Assembly (NCBI GenBank): GCA_018266215.1
Contig: JAFEAV010000001.1
Coordinates: forward strand, 1-64,000
Source of the DNA: Cyanobacteria bacterium SZAS LIN-3
GTDB lineage: Bacteria > Cyanobacteriota > Vampirovibrionia > Obscuribacterales > Obscuribacteraceae
DNA: 64,000 nucleotides
Direction: 5' to 3'
A program made the translations under genes and the position numbers. The notes beneath the pieces were generated by a model that was given only the letters and a program-made list of their open reading frames with translations, searched no databases and was not told where the DNA came from. Below, one piece after another: positions 1-11,124 of this stretch. Position 1 is the first letter of the stretch, and the number at the start of each line of letters is the position of its first letter.

Positions 1-2
1 CA

Positions 3-302
3 GGATCGAGCGGAGCTGACAGCATCATAGTCCAGGGTGTCAACACCGCAGGCACCGTGTGCGTTAACAACCTGGCGAATCTGGAAGCAACGGCCAATCT
101 CATAGCCGGGGCGATCGAAGCTCTGGGCCTGCTCTGGGGCAGCATCACAGTGCTGATAAGCATCTGCATGTGGAAGCGAAATGCCGATAAAGCGTTCAGC
201 AAAATGATGCTGGGGGCACTCGGTGTGGGAATCGGTATCTGCACACCCGGTCTGATCAACTGGTTAATAGCGACGCTACGCGACGTCGGGCTTTTCAACT
301 AA
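3..302 (+). CDS. C-terminal part of a small two-helix membrane protein (5' end outside window)
   Basis: The frame is open to the left window edge, so the gene is 5'-truncated; a GTG at 57 is a possible internal start but nothing marks it as the real one. The visible ~99 residues hold two hydrophobic segments (around LIAGAIEALGLLWGSITVL and MMLGALGVGIGICTPGLI) separated by a short basic loop with WKRNADK. Small two-helix proteins of this shape include VirB2/TrbC-type pilins, but no diagnostic motif is present, so that is only a possibility. The stop at 302 is followed by a strong hairpin at 350-376, consistent with the end of a transcription unit. Confidence 0.5.
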   Translation, partial: GSSGADSIIVQGVNTAGTVCVNNLANLEATANLIAGAIEALGLLWGSITVLISICMWKRNADKAFSKMMLGALGVGIGICTPGLINWLIATLRDVGLFN

Positions 303-349
303 GGAGGCGATTGCACCGACGGATAACCATAACCAAGAAAATTGCCAGG

Positions 350-376
350 GCCGAGCTGAAGTAAATTCAGTTCGGC
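350..376 (+). terminator. 11-bp stem hairpin between gene 1 and the amide hydrolase
   Basis: The sequence forms a stem of 11 pairs (one G-T wobble) around a GTAAA loop, from GCCGAGCTGAA to TTCAGTTCGGC. It lies 48 nt after the first stop codon and before the next ribosome binding site. There is no long T run after it, so it may be a weak or factor-assisted terminator or an mRNA-stabilising hairpin. Confidence 0.5.
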
Positions 377-424
377 TCTCGTACAATGGCGTCAACTTAG
401 TCAGACACGCCGGGGGATTTTTTG

Positions 425-1474
425 GTGAGAAACTATCGGAAAGCAATAACAGGCGCAGCAGTGGCCTTAGCGAGCCTGACATCCCTCGCCTCGCAAGCCT
501 GGTCCTGCACCCGCGCAGTCTATCTCGGCACCGAAGATACCGTCGTCACGACCCGCTCGATGGACTGGCAGGAAGACATGAAATCCAATTTGTGGCTCTT
601 CCCCCGCGGCATGAAACGTGACGGAGCAACCGGCAAGAATGCAATCAAGTGGACTTCAAAATACGGCAGTCTCGTTACCGCCTGCTTCGACTTCGCCACA
701 GCCGACGGCATGAACGAAAAAGGTCTGGTGGCAAACATATTATGGCTGTCCGAATCTGACTACGGCAAGCCAGACCCATCGCGCCCGGGCATCACAATTG
801 CCGCCTGGAATCAGTATGCGCTGGACAATTATGCAACCGTCGCCGAAGCTGTGGAAGGTCTGAGCAAAGAGCCTTTTCAGGTCGTGACGGCAACCATGCC
901 CGGCGGCCGAGTCGGTGCCGTGCATCTGGCGCTGACTGATCCAACCGGCGACAGCGCCGTCTTTGAGTACATCAAAGGTAAGCTCGTCGTGCACCACGGT
1001 CGACAATATACAGTCATGACCAATTCACCGACATTTGACCAGCAGCTGGCACTCAACACATACTGGGAACGAATAGGCGGTCTGACATTTTTGCCAGGCA
1101 CGATAAATCCCGCCGACCGCTTTGCCCGAGCATACTTTTATATGAAGAATCTGCCGCAGACATCGGACGAGCTACAATCGATCGCCCAGGCCTTCAGCGT
1201 CATCCGCTGCGTATCCGTGCCGCTCGGCATTTCGGTGCCCGACCTGCCAAACGTCGCCTCTACCCTCTGGCGCACAGTCGCGGATCAAAAACACAAAATC
1301 TATTATTTTGACTCGGCTGTAAGTCCAAACGCCTTCTGGGTGCCGCTAGCGGATATGGACTTTTCCGAAGGTGCGGCGGTGAAGAAACTCACCATTGTTG
1401 GTGGCAAGACTTATTCAGGAAATGCCTCCAGTCATTTTGAAAAAGCGGAGGCCTTTAAGTTTTTGGCGCCGTAA
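425..1474 (+). CDS. Secreted linear amide C-N hydrolase (choloylglycine hydrolase / penicillin V acylase family)
   Basis: The protein (about 349 aa) is an Ntn-hydrolase of the choloylglycine hydrolase/penicillin acylase family, which cleaves linear amide bonds such as bile salts, N-acyl amino acids or acyl-homoserine lactones. A signal peptide of about 27 residues ends in SQAWS, directly before Cys28; this Cys would become the N-terminal nucleophile after processing, followed by the typical TR...T.RSMDW motif. GTG at 425 is preferred over TTG at 422 because the GGGGGA ribosome site then sits 7 nt upstream. The natural substrate cannot be read from sequence; the export signal points to a periplasmic or extracellular target. 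Confidence 0.85.
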   Translation: MRNYRKAITGAAVALASLTSLASQAWSCTRAVYLGTEDTVVTTRSMDWQEDMKSNLWLFPRGMKRDGATGKNAIKWTSKYGSLVTACFDFATADGMNEKGLVANILWLSESDYGKPDPSRPGITIAAWNQYALDNYATVAEAVEGLSKEPFQVVTATMPGGRVGAVHLALTDPTGDSAVFEYIKGKLVVHHGRQYTVMTNSPTFDQQLALNTYWERIGGLTFLPGTINPADRFARAYFYMKNLPQTSDELQSIAQAFSVIRCVSVPLGISVPDLPNVASTLWRTVADQKHKIYYFDSAVSPNAFWVPLADMDFSEGAAVKKLTIVGGKTYSGNASSHFEKAEAFKFLAP

Positions 1475-1521
1475 ATTGGTATAAGACGGAGGCAGACAGG
1501 TCGAAATCATTCTTGCCCCTT

Positions 1522-2262
1522 CTAAGGCTTTGTCTCGACGCCGTCTTGATCATCAACAACAGCATCAATAGGCCTTGGAGCAGAACCATAGCTGATGCGT
1601 CGAACATAAGCCCAATCTCCGATGCGTTGAACATGCCCCCAGGGAATGGAATAATTCTTCGCAGGCCAATAGACAAACACCTCACTAGTGCACAGTCCAC
1701 GCGGGCACCGGACCTGCAGCGCCCAGGGAACCGGCTTCTTAGTTTCGAACACCGAATACTCATAATTGGGGTAAGCGCCCATCATCGTCCACGGAATCTT
1801 GTCGAGATAATTCGGCACCAGTGCATCCAGATTTGGCGGGGGACTGCCATTCTTCCTCTCAAATCTCTCTATTGCATTCACAAGTCCACGCGATCGCTCG
1901 GCCAAATCAACATAAGCATTTCGGTGGATCAAATCCGAACCGAACAGACCAAGCACCAATGCACTGCCTATGAGAAGACTCTGCAAGGCGAGCGTCTTAG
2001 CATGACGAAAACTACCGGTGAAAACCAAAGCAAGTGCGGCCACAAAACCGACCAGTGTGACACCATAGAGAAAGGCAGTGAAGACGGGAAGAACAACCAA
2101 TATTTTTTCCTGCTGCGCGGTGCAAACAGGGGACAGTGAATAAGAAACATAAGCAGGCATCAAAGAAGCCACCACAAACCACGCGAGCAGAGGCCAACGA
2201 TGTTTCGGTTCCAGCCGAAAACGCAACTTCAATTTCTGCGATGCTTCGGCACTCTCACTCAT
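1522..2262 (-). CDS. Membrane protein with C-terminal pseudopilin-like region, unknown function
   Basis: This 246-residue protein starts with a charged N-terminus and then three hydrophobic segments (about residues 24-45, 54-82 and 92-108). A soluble C-terminal half follows with LVNAIERFERKNGSPPPNL and LVPNYLDKIP, which resembles the stalk and loop found in type II secretion pseudopilins and in many planctomycete or melainabacterial hypothetical proteins. The family is not recognised. It is convergent with the amide hydrolase at 425-1474 and is separated from the gene at 2452-2904 on the same strand by a 190-nt non-coding stretch that contains a duplicated fragment. Confidence 0.65.
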   Translation of the reverse strand: MSESAEASQKLKLRFRLEPKHRWPLLAWFVVASLMPAYVSYSLSPVCTAQQEKILVVLPVFTAFLYGVTLVGFVAALALVFTGSFRHAKTLALQSLLIGSALVLGLFGSDLIHRNAYVDLAERSRGLVNAIERFERKNGSPPPNLDALVPNYLDKIPWTMMGAYPNYEYSVFETKKPVPWALQVRCPRGLCTSEVFVYWPAKNYSIPWGHVQRIGDWAYVRRISYGSAPRPIDAVVDDQDGVETKP

Positions 2263-2416
2263 CAGTTATCCACCGGTTCTGCGCCAGCGAAAGTCTCGCC
2301 TCAATAGTCCTCGTCCAATTTCAATCATTCGATAACCAGTGTGACCCGTTTCTCCAATATAGCCCATCTCACACCTCCTTGAGGCGCAAGAAGTGGCGGT
2401 GTGGGGTCTCCGGCCG

Positions 2417-2461
2417 CTCAAAAATTAACCTGGCGGGAAAAAATCCATCCTTCACCGCGAC
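2417..2461. repeat. Chimeric 45-nt remnant matching two separated parts of the 3092-5749 locus
   Basis: Bases 2417-2433 match 2991-3006, in the leader of the esterase gene, except for one extra A. Bases 2438-2461 are a perfect 24-nt copy of 3379-3402 inside that gene. In both parents the segment touches a CTGG tetranucleotide, so the remnant looks like a duplicated copy that suffered an internal deletion at CTGG microhomology. Confidence 0.6.
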
Positions 2462-2904
2462 GACGGATGAAGGCTACTACTTCGACGAGGCGGTCTGTTG
2501 TCCCTGGGAATAGGCAATAATTGAGCCAAAATTGACTTCGAACGGCGAGTTGTTAAAACATAATCAGGCCGAGGGCCTATAACAATACGGATCCTTTCGT
2601 AGGGAGCAATGACTACAGGCGGATTGAATATTTTCTCAATCTTCTGTGAACCGCATCGAAAGTGCATCGACAGAATTGCATAGTTCAGCCACGTGTAGCC
2701 ACACGCCACGTAATCAGTGTTTGTGGGACATTCAACCCAACATTCATCCCCTATATCAAACAGGGTCTGTATGTCATTTAGAGTTGTTCCGCTCTGATTC
2801 TCAATCAGACAGCTGGGTTGGTAAACATCCCAGGAACTGAGAAGGCTGAGTGTTATTCCAGCCAGGACAGTAAGAACAGTTCTACGCTTTGAATGACTTC
2901 TCAT
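2452..2904 (-). CDS. Small hypothetical protein with N-terminal signal or anchor segment
   Basis: A 150-residue reading frame beginning MRSHSKRRTV, followed by a hydrophobic stretch (VLTVLAGITLSLLSSW) that would act as a signal peptide or anchor. It contains five cysteines in the exported part (CLIENQ, CWVEC, CGYTW, RCGSQ), compatible with disulphides. The C-terminus is basic and Arg/Ser/Pro-rich and overlaps the end of the 24-nt repeat described at 2417-2461, so the last residues may derive from a rearrangement. No family was recognised. Coding status is plausible rather than proven. Confidence 0.5.
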   Translation of the reverse strand: MRSHSKRRTVLTVLAGITLSLLSSWDVYQPSCLIENQSGTTLNDIQTLFDIGDECWVECPTNTDYVACGYTWLNYAILSMHFRCGSQKIEKIFNPPVVIAPYERIRIVIGPRPDYVLTTRRSKSILAQLLPIPRDNRPPRRSSSLHPSSR

Positions 2905-3091
2905 TTTAGACCTGGCACTCTTTTTTTGATTCTCCGCAGAACGTCGTTATTTGTGGACTGTCATACGGCGACTGATTGTAGACGCTTTGACTCAAAATTA
3001 ACCTGGAGGTTCGTATAAACCACACTGCTTTATTACATAAACCGATACAAAATCGATGCAACCCGTGTAGACACCCCTACTGAGAGCAAAG

Positions 3092-5749
3092 TTGGACCAG
3101 GCACATCCAATAGCCAATCAGCCCCTGCTAGAGCTGCAGGGGACCAAGCCGCTTGAAGAAAATCACTCGCCTTCCGGTTTGGATCTGGTGCACGTCGCTA
3201 AACCCGACGCACCCAGACACAGCCCCCGTGCTCACACGATGGGGCGCTTTCTGGCGGGCATTGCCGACACTGCAGCCAAGGCTGACCCGCAAGAGCAACT
3301 GACGCGTCGCGAAAACTACACGATTGCGCTCAATCATTCATATCTCAACAACGAGCTTCTGCTTCGGTCTCTGGAAGCAAAAAATCCATCCTTCACCGCG
3401 ACAACTGCTGCCGACGGCACGCAGAATCTCACAAATATAAGCGGCATCACCCTGAGCTTCCGTACGTTTGGTCACGACCAGAAGCTCGACGTAAAAAGTA
3501 TTGCCATTACAAAAAACAATGACGGCAGCCGTCAATTTGCACTTGAGGTGGACAATCCGCTGCCGCCGTCGGTGGAAAAAGTTTTCAATGCCCCCAGCAC
3601 CATACCGCTCACATTTCAGGTAGATGAACGCGGCCGGGTTTCTCACCCACGCGATAGCGAAATATTCGACAGTCTGTCCTCCAAGGTCGGTACAACTCTA
3701 CCGGGCCTGGTGCTGAGAGACGCACTGACCGATGCCGGCAGCGTGGCCAAGTTTATTGAGTCCAATCCGGCCTGGGTCAACAATATTATGGCGCCTTTCG
3801 CCAGCCGCTTCGGCGCTTATTTGAAGAGCGACTTTGATCCCACCACAGTGCTGGTGACACAGCCCGCTCAACCTGGGCAGCCAGGAAGACCGGCTCAGCC
3901 CGGCCAACCTGGTCAACCCGACCAACCCGCCGATCACGTCAAACCGACTCAGCAAGCGGCCCCCGGAGACGCCACACAAATTGCCAAACCGGTCGCGCCA
4001 CTGCCGCCGACTGATGCTTCGATTTTCAAAATCACCGGCCCCGGCGACTACACCGAGACGATGCAAATTGAAGGACGCCAGCGCAGTTTCACCGTGCACG
4101 TGCCGCCCAGCTACGACAAGTCAAAGCCCATGCCGATGATGATTCTGGCCTCGGGCATGTCGCAGACGGCCAAGGACGTGGAAGAAATGTTTCACGCCAA
4201 CAAACTGGCGGACAGAGAAGGATTTATTGCCGTCTATCCGCAGTCGGTCAACTGGTTTGATGTTAAAGATCTGCGCACCTGGGAGACCGGCAACGGTCTT
4301 GTGCTGCCGGGACAAAAAGCCGGCGACGTCAAATTTATGGGCGACATCATCGAAGCTACAAAGAGACAGGTCAATGTAGATCCGCAGCGCATCTACATGA
4401 CTGGTTTATCAAATGGTGGCATGCTCACCTATACAACCGCATCGGCACTCTCGGGGACGCTCGCAGGCATAGGCATTTTAAGCTCGACGATGAGCGGCAA
4501 GGAGCCGCAGCCGAAAGCACCTCTCTCGCTAATCAATATCCACGGCACCGCCGACTCTATCATTCCTTATAACGGATTGACCGACACACCGCCGGTGCTA
4601 ACTGATGTTGGCGTACCACTTTTTCAGCCTGCACACTACGGCACCGACTACTACCGTGCTCTCGACGGCATAAAAGCGGCACCATCGGTAGTCCGTCACG
4701 GCAATGAGACGATTGAATTTTCCGAGAATCCGCAAAACGGCACCGCCGTGGAGCACGTCACCCTCGAAGGGGTCGATCATTTCCTGGATAATCCCGCGCA
4801 TCGCCTGGAGCAGGTATGGAATTTCCTCAAGGATCATCCACGCACGGCGCCGCCCAATCCCAGAGACAATGTAGAGGTCCAGACGTCGACACCAGTCGAT
4901 GAATTGACCACGGTCAAACAGCTCAAGGCGGCGATTCAAAAGCGCGGGGTCAATGGCATAGAAGAAGACGTGGACAATATTTTTGATGCCGCCCGCACCA
5001 TCTCCAACGGCTCAATCAACCCGTCGGCGATTTTCGACAGAATCACCCAGTCAACTCACGTCACCTTCAATGATCCGGTCAACAAGTTTATTCAAAACAC
5101 CACGCTCATAGCCAAGAACAATGACACCATTACAATGGACCGCAAAGTCGTAGCCAACATTCCGCTGGATGTAAACTTCGGAGTCGGCGCGCTCAAATCT
5201 CTGGAAGTGGGCAAAGTATCTTTTGACCTGGCCAAGGCAAACGGCTATCCCGAGCTGAAAAATATCAACGGCCTGACACTGCATGCGCAGGTGGCCGGAT
5301 ACAATCTCGCCAGCAAGATTCAGGACATCACCGAAATGCCCGACGGCCCCAACGGTTCCAATGGCCGCGTGTACAGAGCAACGATGCAGAACCCGCTGCC
5401 CGGGTGGATGCGCACGGTGCTCTTCTCACCCGGCCAGGTGAATGTCGATCTCAAGTTTGCACCTAACGGCACACCGATGGTGATCAATCAAGCCAACACC
5501 GAGCGGCAATTGCTGGGCAGAAATCCCTTCGTCAACGGCATCGCGGACGAAGCGCAGGACGTCGTCAACATCACTAATCATTTCAACTTCCAGAACGTCG
5601 TCAATGTTTCTTCCGACGCGGCCATAACCGGAGGTCTCACCTATCTGGGAATGCGATTCGGCGGCGCCAGAGCCAAACTGGCGGCAACGATAGGATTTGT
5701 CGCGGCACCAATGGTGATCGACTTCGTTCGTAGAGAGTTCTCGGCGTAG
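3092..5749 (+). CDS. Large multidomain protein with central PHB-depolymerase-like esterase flanked by duplicated domains
   Basis: The 885-residue product has a central alpha/beta-hydrolase of the esterase/PHB depolymerase (LpqC-like) type from about residue 320 to 580. The nucleophile is Ser440 in GLSNGG, with Asp488 in HGTADS and His563 in GVDHFLDNP as likely triad members. A Pro-Gly-Gln linker with repeated QPGQP units (about 257-282) precedes it. The N-terminal region (about 105-215) and the C-terminal region (about 715-830) share a pattern, NISGITL/NINGLTL then VDNPLPP/MQNPLPG, so they appear to be copies of one undescribed domain. No signal peptide is evident. TTG at 3092 has a weak GAGAG site. 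Substrate could be PHA or feruloyl/acyl esters. Confidence 0.75.
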   Translation: MDQAHPIANQPLLELQGTKPLEENHSPSGLDLVHVAKPDAPRHSPRAHTMGRFLAGIADTAAKADPQEQLTRRENYTIALNHSYLNNELLLRSLEAKNPSFTATTAADGTQNLTNISGITLSFRTFGHDQKLDVKSIAITKNNDGSRQFALEVDNPLPPSVEKVFNAPSTIPLTFQVDERGRVSHPRDSEIFDSLSSKVGTTLPGLVLRDALTDAGSVAKFIESNPAWVNNIMAPFASRFGAYLKSDFDPTTVLVTQPAQPGQPGRPAQPGQPGQPDQPADHVKPTQQAAPGDATQIAKPVAPLPPTDASIFKITGPGDYTETMQIEGRQRSFTVHVPPSYDKSKPMPMMILASGMSQTAKDVEEMFHANKLADREGFIAVYPQSVNWFDVKDLRTWETGNGLVLPGQKAGDVKFMGDIIEATKRQVNVDPQRIYMTGLSNGGMLTYTTASALSGTLAGIGILSSTMSGKEPQPKAPLSLINIHGTADSIIPYNGLTDTPPVLTDVGVPLFQPAHYGTDYYRALDGIKAAPSVVRHGNETIEFSENPQNGTAVEHVTLEGVDHFLDNPAHRLEQVWNFLKDHPRTAPPNPRDNVEVQTSTPVDELTTVKQLKAAIQKRGVNGIEEDVDNIFDAARTISNGSINPSAIFDRITQSTHVTFNDPVNKFIQNTTLIAKNNDTITMDRKVVANIPLDVNFGVGALKSLEVGKVSFDLAKANGYPELKNINGLTLHAQVAGYNLASKIQDITEMPDGPNGSNGRVYRATMQNPLPGWMRTVLFSPGQVNVDLKFAPNGTPMVINQANTERQLLGRNPFVNGIADEAQDVVNITNHFNFQNVVNVSSDAAITGGLTYLGMRFGGARAKLAATIGFVAAPMVIDFVRREFSA

Positions 5750-5782
5750 TACCATTACAAGAACACTAACCACCGAGGCCCC

Positions 5783-6394
5783 TTGGCAAACATCACGACC
5801 ATATTTTTTGACGTCGGCGGAGTCTTACTCAACGATGGTTGGAATCATATCTCGCGCAAGAATGCGGCGGATGAATTCGGCCTGAACTTCGAAGAGCTGG
5901 AAAACAAACATGCACCGCTGGCTGACGACCTCGACACCGGCAAGCTCTCGGTCAATGAATATATTGACAAAGCAATTTTCTACCAGCCGCGCAAATTTTC
6001 AAAAAGCGACTTTTACCAGTTTATGAAAGAGCAGTCGGTGGCTAAAGAAGACTCGATCGCGCTGGCAGCGACACTGGCGGCGCAAAAGAAATATTTGATG
6101 GCAACCATCAACAATGAATCCACCGACTTGAATAACTTTCGCATCGAAAAATTCAAACTGGCACCATATTTCTCGGCATTTTTCAGCTCCTGCTTTATGG
6201 GCCTCAAAAAACCGGATCAGGCAATCTTTGATCGGGTTTTGAGCATCACGCAGAAGAAAGCGCCGGAGACTGTTTTTATCGACGACCGGGAAAATAATCT
6301 GGTGGCACCGCGCAGCTTGCGCATGAACACCATACGTTTTGAATCAGTGCAGCAGGTAACCAAAGAGCTGGCGGAGCTGGGAGTGATTATATAA
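5783..6394 (+). CDS. HAD-superfamily hydrolase, subfamily IA
   Basis: A 203-residue haloacid-dehalogenase-like phosphatase. Motif I is FFDVGGVLLND, in which the first Asp is the expected nucleophile and the usual second Asp is replaced by Gly, as in YihX-type sugar phosphatases. Motif II is the NNES region near residue 112, motif III the Lys in GLKKPDQAIFD, and motif IV FIDDRENN. TTG at 5783 is used with a GAGG site 7 nt upstream. The stop abuts the ATG of the PPK2 gene, so the two are likely translated from one message. A role in dephosphorylating a sugar phosphate or nucleotide is inferred. Confidence 0.85.
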   Translation: MANITTIFFDVGGVLLNDGWNHISRKNAADEFGLNFEELENKHAPLADDLDTGKLSVNEYIDKAIFYQPRKFSKSDFYQFMKEQSVAKEDSIALAATLAAQKKYLMATINNESTDLNNFRIEKFKLAPYFSAFFSSCFMGLKKPDQAIFDRVLSITQKKAPETVFIDDRENNLVAPRSLRMNTIRFESVQQVTKELAELGVII

Positions 6395-8990
<2,596 letters not shown>

Positions 8991-8996
8991 GCTCGA

Positions 8997-9341
8997 CTAC
9001 TTCTTAGATTCGGACTCTTCTTTTTCCTGCTCGAGCTCGGCTTTATAATCAGCCGCGACCTTTTTGCCGCGCCGGGTCAGGAAGATCAGATCCTGGTCAT
9101 AGGGGCTGGCGCCGAGTAAACACTGGGCAAACAACCAACCGAGTGCCTCTTGAATTGCGTGGGCAATCTCGTGCTGCAAACTTTCGTGATAGTCACTGGC
9201 GAGATGCTTGGCAATAATCGCCCGCTTGATATTCGGCTCAGTGGTCCCACTCAAGCAGTGCAAAACATCGGGAGCGAGCTGCTCCGGCTCGAGGTCAAGA
9301 ACCTCCTGCGGGTCAGGACGCACATCTTTCAGGGGTTTCAT
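8997..9341 (-). CDS. Short hypothetical protein containing an HEIAH motif
   Basis: ATG at 9341 has an excellent TTTGGAGGC ribosome site 6 nt upstream, which argues that this 114-residue frame is real and that the longer open frame toward 9638 is not used. The middle of the protein reads SLQHEIAHAIQEALGWL, formally an HExxH zinc-binding pattern as in minimal metalloproteases, but the protein is too short for a known peptidase fold and the hit could be chance. The C-terminus is charged (KAELEQEKEESESKK). It is convergent with pgm (6 nt between stops) and divergent from the amidohydrolase at 9483. Confidence 0.65.
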   Translation of the reverse strand: MKPLKDVRPDPQEVLDLEPEQLAPDVLHCLSGTTEPNIKRAIIAKHLASDYHESLQHEIAHAIQEALGWLFAQCLLGASPYDQDLIFLTRRGKKVAADYKAELEQEKEESESKK

Positions 9342-9482
9342 ATTTGCCTCCAAAGCCTCAAAACGGGAGATAACCTCCACCGAGGTATTTGTACCACCTT
9401 GCCGCATGGTTTGACAAAAGCGTTGTAACCTCAAGGACAATGCTGGAGTCATAATAGGCGCAAAGAGTCGGAGGCTTAATCC

Positions 9483-10436
9483 TTGCAAAAAATCGCCCTG
9501 GAAGAACACTTTATGGCCCCGGGCTTTGGCCAGTACGAAAAAGCCATAGCCGAGGGCATGACCAGCGGCACTTTTGAGCAGTTCAACAAGGGACTGGAAG
9601 ACCTGGATGAACTGCGCCTGGCAGTCATGGACGAGCACGGCATTGACCGGTGTGTTCTATCGCAAACATCGCCGGGGTTGCAGCGCGAGACCGATGGCAA
9701 GCTGGCTGTGGGCAGAGCCATCGAAGCCAACGACTTCCTGGCCGCGGCCGTTGCTCGCCATCCCCAGCGCTTTGCCGGCTTTGCACACCTGGCCCTGCAG
9801 GACGTAGAAGCGGCCACCGCCGAGCTGGACCGTTGCGTCAACAAGCTTGGTTTTAAGGGCGCCATGATCAACGGCCACACCAACGGCTCCTACCTCGATG
9901 AAGCTCAATATCTTCCCTTCTGGCAGCATGTGGCGTCGCTGGATGTGCCCATCTATATACATCCGGCCGACCACTTTGACCGGCCGCACATGTACAAGGA
10001 CCACCCGGAATTGTCCGGTCCGGTCTGGGGCTGGGGAGTTGAAACCGGGGCTCATGCGCTGAGACTGATCTTCAGCGGACTGTTTGATCGACTGCCCAAT
10101 TTGAAAATCATCCTCGGCCACATGGGCGAAATGCTGCCTTTCATGCTCTGGCGCATAGACAGCCGCGCAGTCATCGTAAAGTTGCCTGTTGCTCTGAAAA
10201 AGGAGCCGTCACAGTACATCCGCGATAATTTCTTTGTCACCACATCCGGTGTCTGTGATCCGGCACCGCTCCAATGTGCCATCGACGCGCTGGGAGACGA
10301 CAATGTACTATTCTCCATAGACTACCCTTACGAATCCACGGCTATAGCCGCTGATTTCATCAACAATGCACCTGTGAGCGAAACGACTAGAGCCAAGATT
10401 TGCCACGAGAACGCACGCCGCGTCTTGAAGTTGTAG
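9483..10436 (+). CDS. Amidohydrolase family protein (ACMSD / dihydroxybenzoate decarboxylase type)
   Basis: A 317-residue TIM-barrel metal-dependent hydrolase or decarboxylase of the amidohydrolase-2 family. The N-terminal metal motif is replaced by LEEHF, as in gamma-resorcylate and 2,3-dihydroxybenzoate decarboxylases. Other hallmarks are PIYIHPAD, LILGHMGE-like ILGHMGEMLPF, and VLFSIDYPYE with the catalytic Asp. TTG at 9483 follows a GGAGG site 8 nt upstream. Likely substrates are aromatic acids, but the exact one cannot be inferred. Its last 50 nt overlap the converging hypothetical gene at 10387-11100. Confidence 0.85.
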   Translation: MQKIALEEHFMAPGFGQYEKAIAEGMTSGTFEQFNKGLEDLDELRLAVMDEHGIDRCVLSQTSPGLQRETDGKLAVGRAIEANDFLAAAVARHPQRFAGFAHLALQDVEAATAELDRCVNKLGFKGAMINGHTNGSYLDEAQYLPFWQHVASLDVPIYIHPADHFDRPHMYKDHPELSGPVWGWGVETGAHALRLIFSGLFDRLPNLKIILGHMGEMLPFMLWRIDSRAVIVKLPVALKKEPSQYIRDNFFVTTSGVCDPAPLQCAIDALGDDNVLFSIDYPYESTAIAADFINNAPVSETTRAKICHENARRVLKL

Positions 10437-11100
10437 AAGCCGCCCGAGCAATCTTCTCGGGACGATTTTCCCAGAGTGCAAACATAAACAGCAGAAGCGG
10501 CAACAGCGGGCCGGAGCAAGCCCACAAGACAGGCAATGTCTGCTTATCCAGATAGACCTGCTCATTGTCAAAATCGTAAGACCAACAATTTCTAAGGTGG
10601 TCCCAGCCCCACTCATCAACAAACGGCGGTGGCACAGTTTTCGATGTTCCACTGAGAACTTCAATATTTTCGACCTGAATCATATGGCACGAATTAGCGG
10701 TAAAAGTCAGCCACAGGTCAGCCTTTCCTTCACTAACGGCAATATTGGTCAAAAATTTTTCTGCCTTCCATCGGCCAAAAACACTTACATGGCGGTCATA
10801 GCAATCCAGATCTTCGATATCTATTGGTATGGCGTAGTGCCGACCATTGTCTAAGAAATGAAGTACAAACCGCCCCTTGCGAAATCCGAAATTGTCAACA
10901 CCATAAACGGTCGTGGGACACTCAATGTGCCAGTTGGAGATTTTAGCGGCATAGCTGTTGGGCGGGTCAAAGAGTGGAGGTCCCACCGAAAGCGCGGCCA
11001 CGAGATGCAAACAAGAGCGAAGTATTTTGGCAAAATATTTCAATTCGCTTTTTGACCAATGGTAAATTATAGGGTCTTGAAAGAATGCCCAGGGGCTCAC
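10387..11100 (-). CDS. Hypothetical protein with C-terminal membrane helix
   Basis: A 237-residue frame with a hydrophobic N-terminal stretch (LRSCLHLVAALSVGPPLF), a soluble middle part with several aromatic residues (ECPTTVYGVDNFGF, DEWGWDHLRNCW) and one clear membrane helix near the end (LPVLWACSGPLLPLLLFMF) followed by a basic tail. No family is recognised. The true start is uncertain: a later start near the hydrophobic stretch would produce a signal peptide. The 50-nt convergent overlap with the amidohydrolase is unusual for this compact window, so the 3' end may also be extended relative to homologues. Confidence 0.5.
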   Translation of the reverse strand: MSPWAFFQDPIIYHWSKSELKYFAKILRSCLHLVAALSVGPPLFDPPNSYAAKISNWHIECPTTVYGVDNFGFRKGRFVLHFLDNGRHYAIPIDIEDLDCYDRHVSVFGRWKAEKFLTNIAVSEGKADLWLTFTANSCHMIQVENIEVLSGTSKTVPPPFVDEWGWDHLRNCWSYDFDNEQVYLDKQTLPVLWACSGPLLPLLLFMFALWENRPEKIARAASTTSRRGVRSRGKSWL

Positions 11101-11124
11101 CCCAAACTAACGGAGATCAGGCCT

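Noticed and set aside
2136..2513. A 125-codon plus-strand frame near 2.1-2.5 kb
   Set aside because: It overlaps the minus-strand membrane protein and only shares the short repeat with the esterase gene.
9342..9638. Longer N-terminus for the HEIAH protein
   Set aside because: It would overlap the divergent amidohydrolase start and ignores the GGAGG site at 9341.
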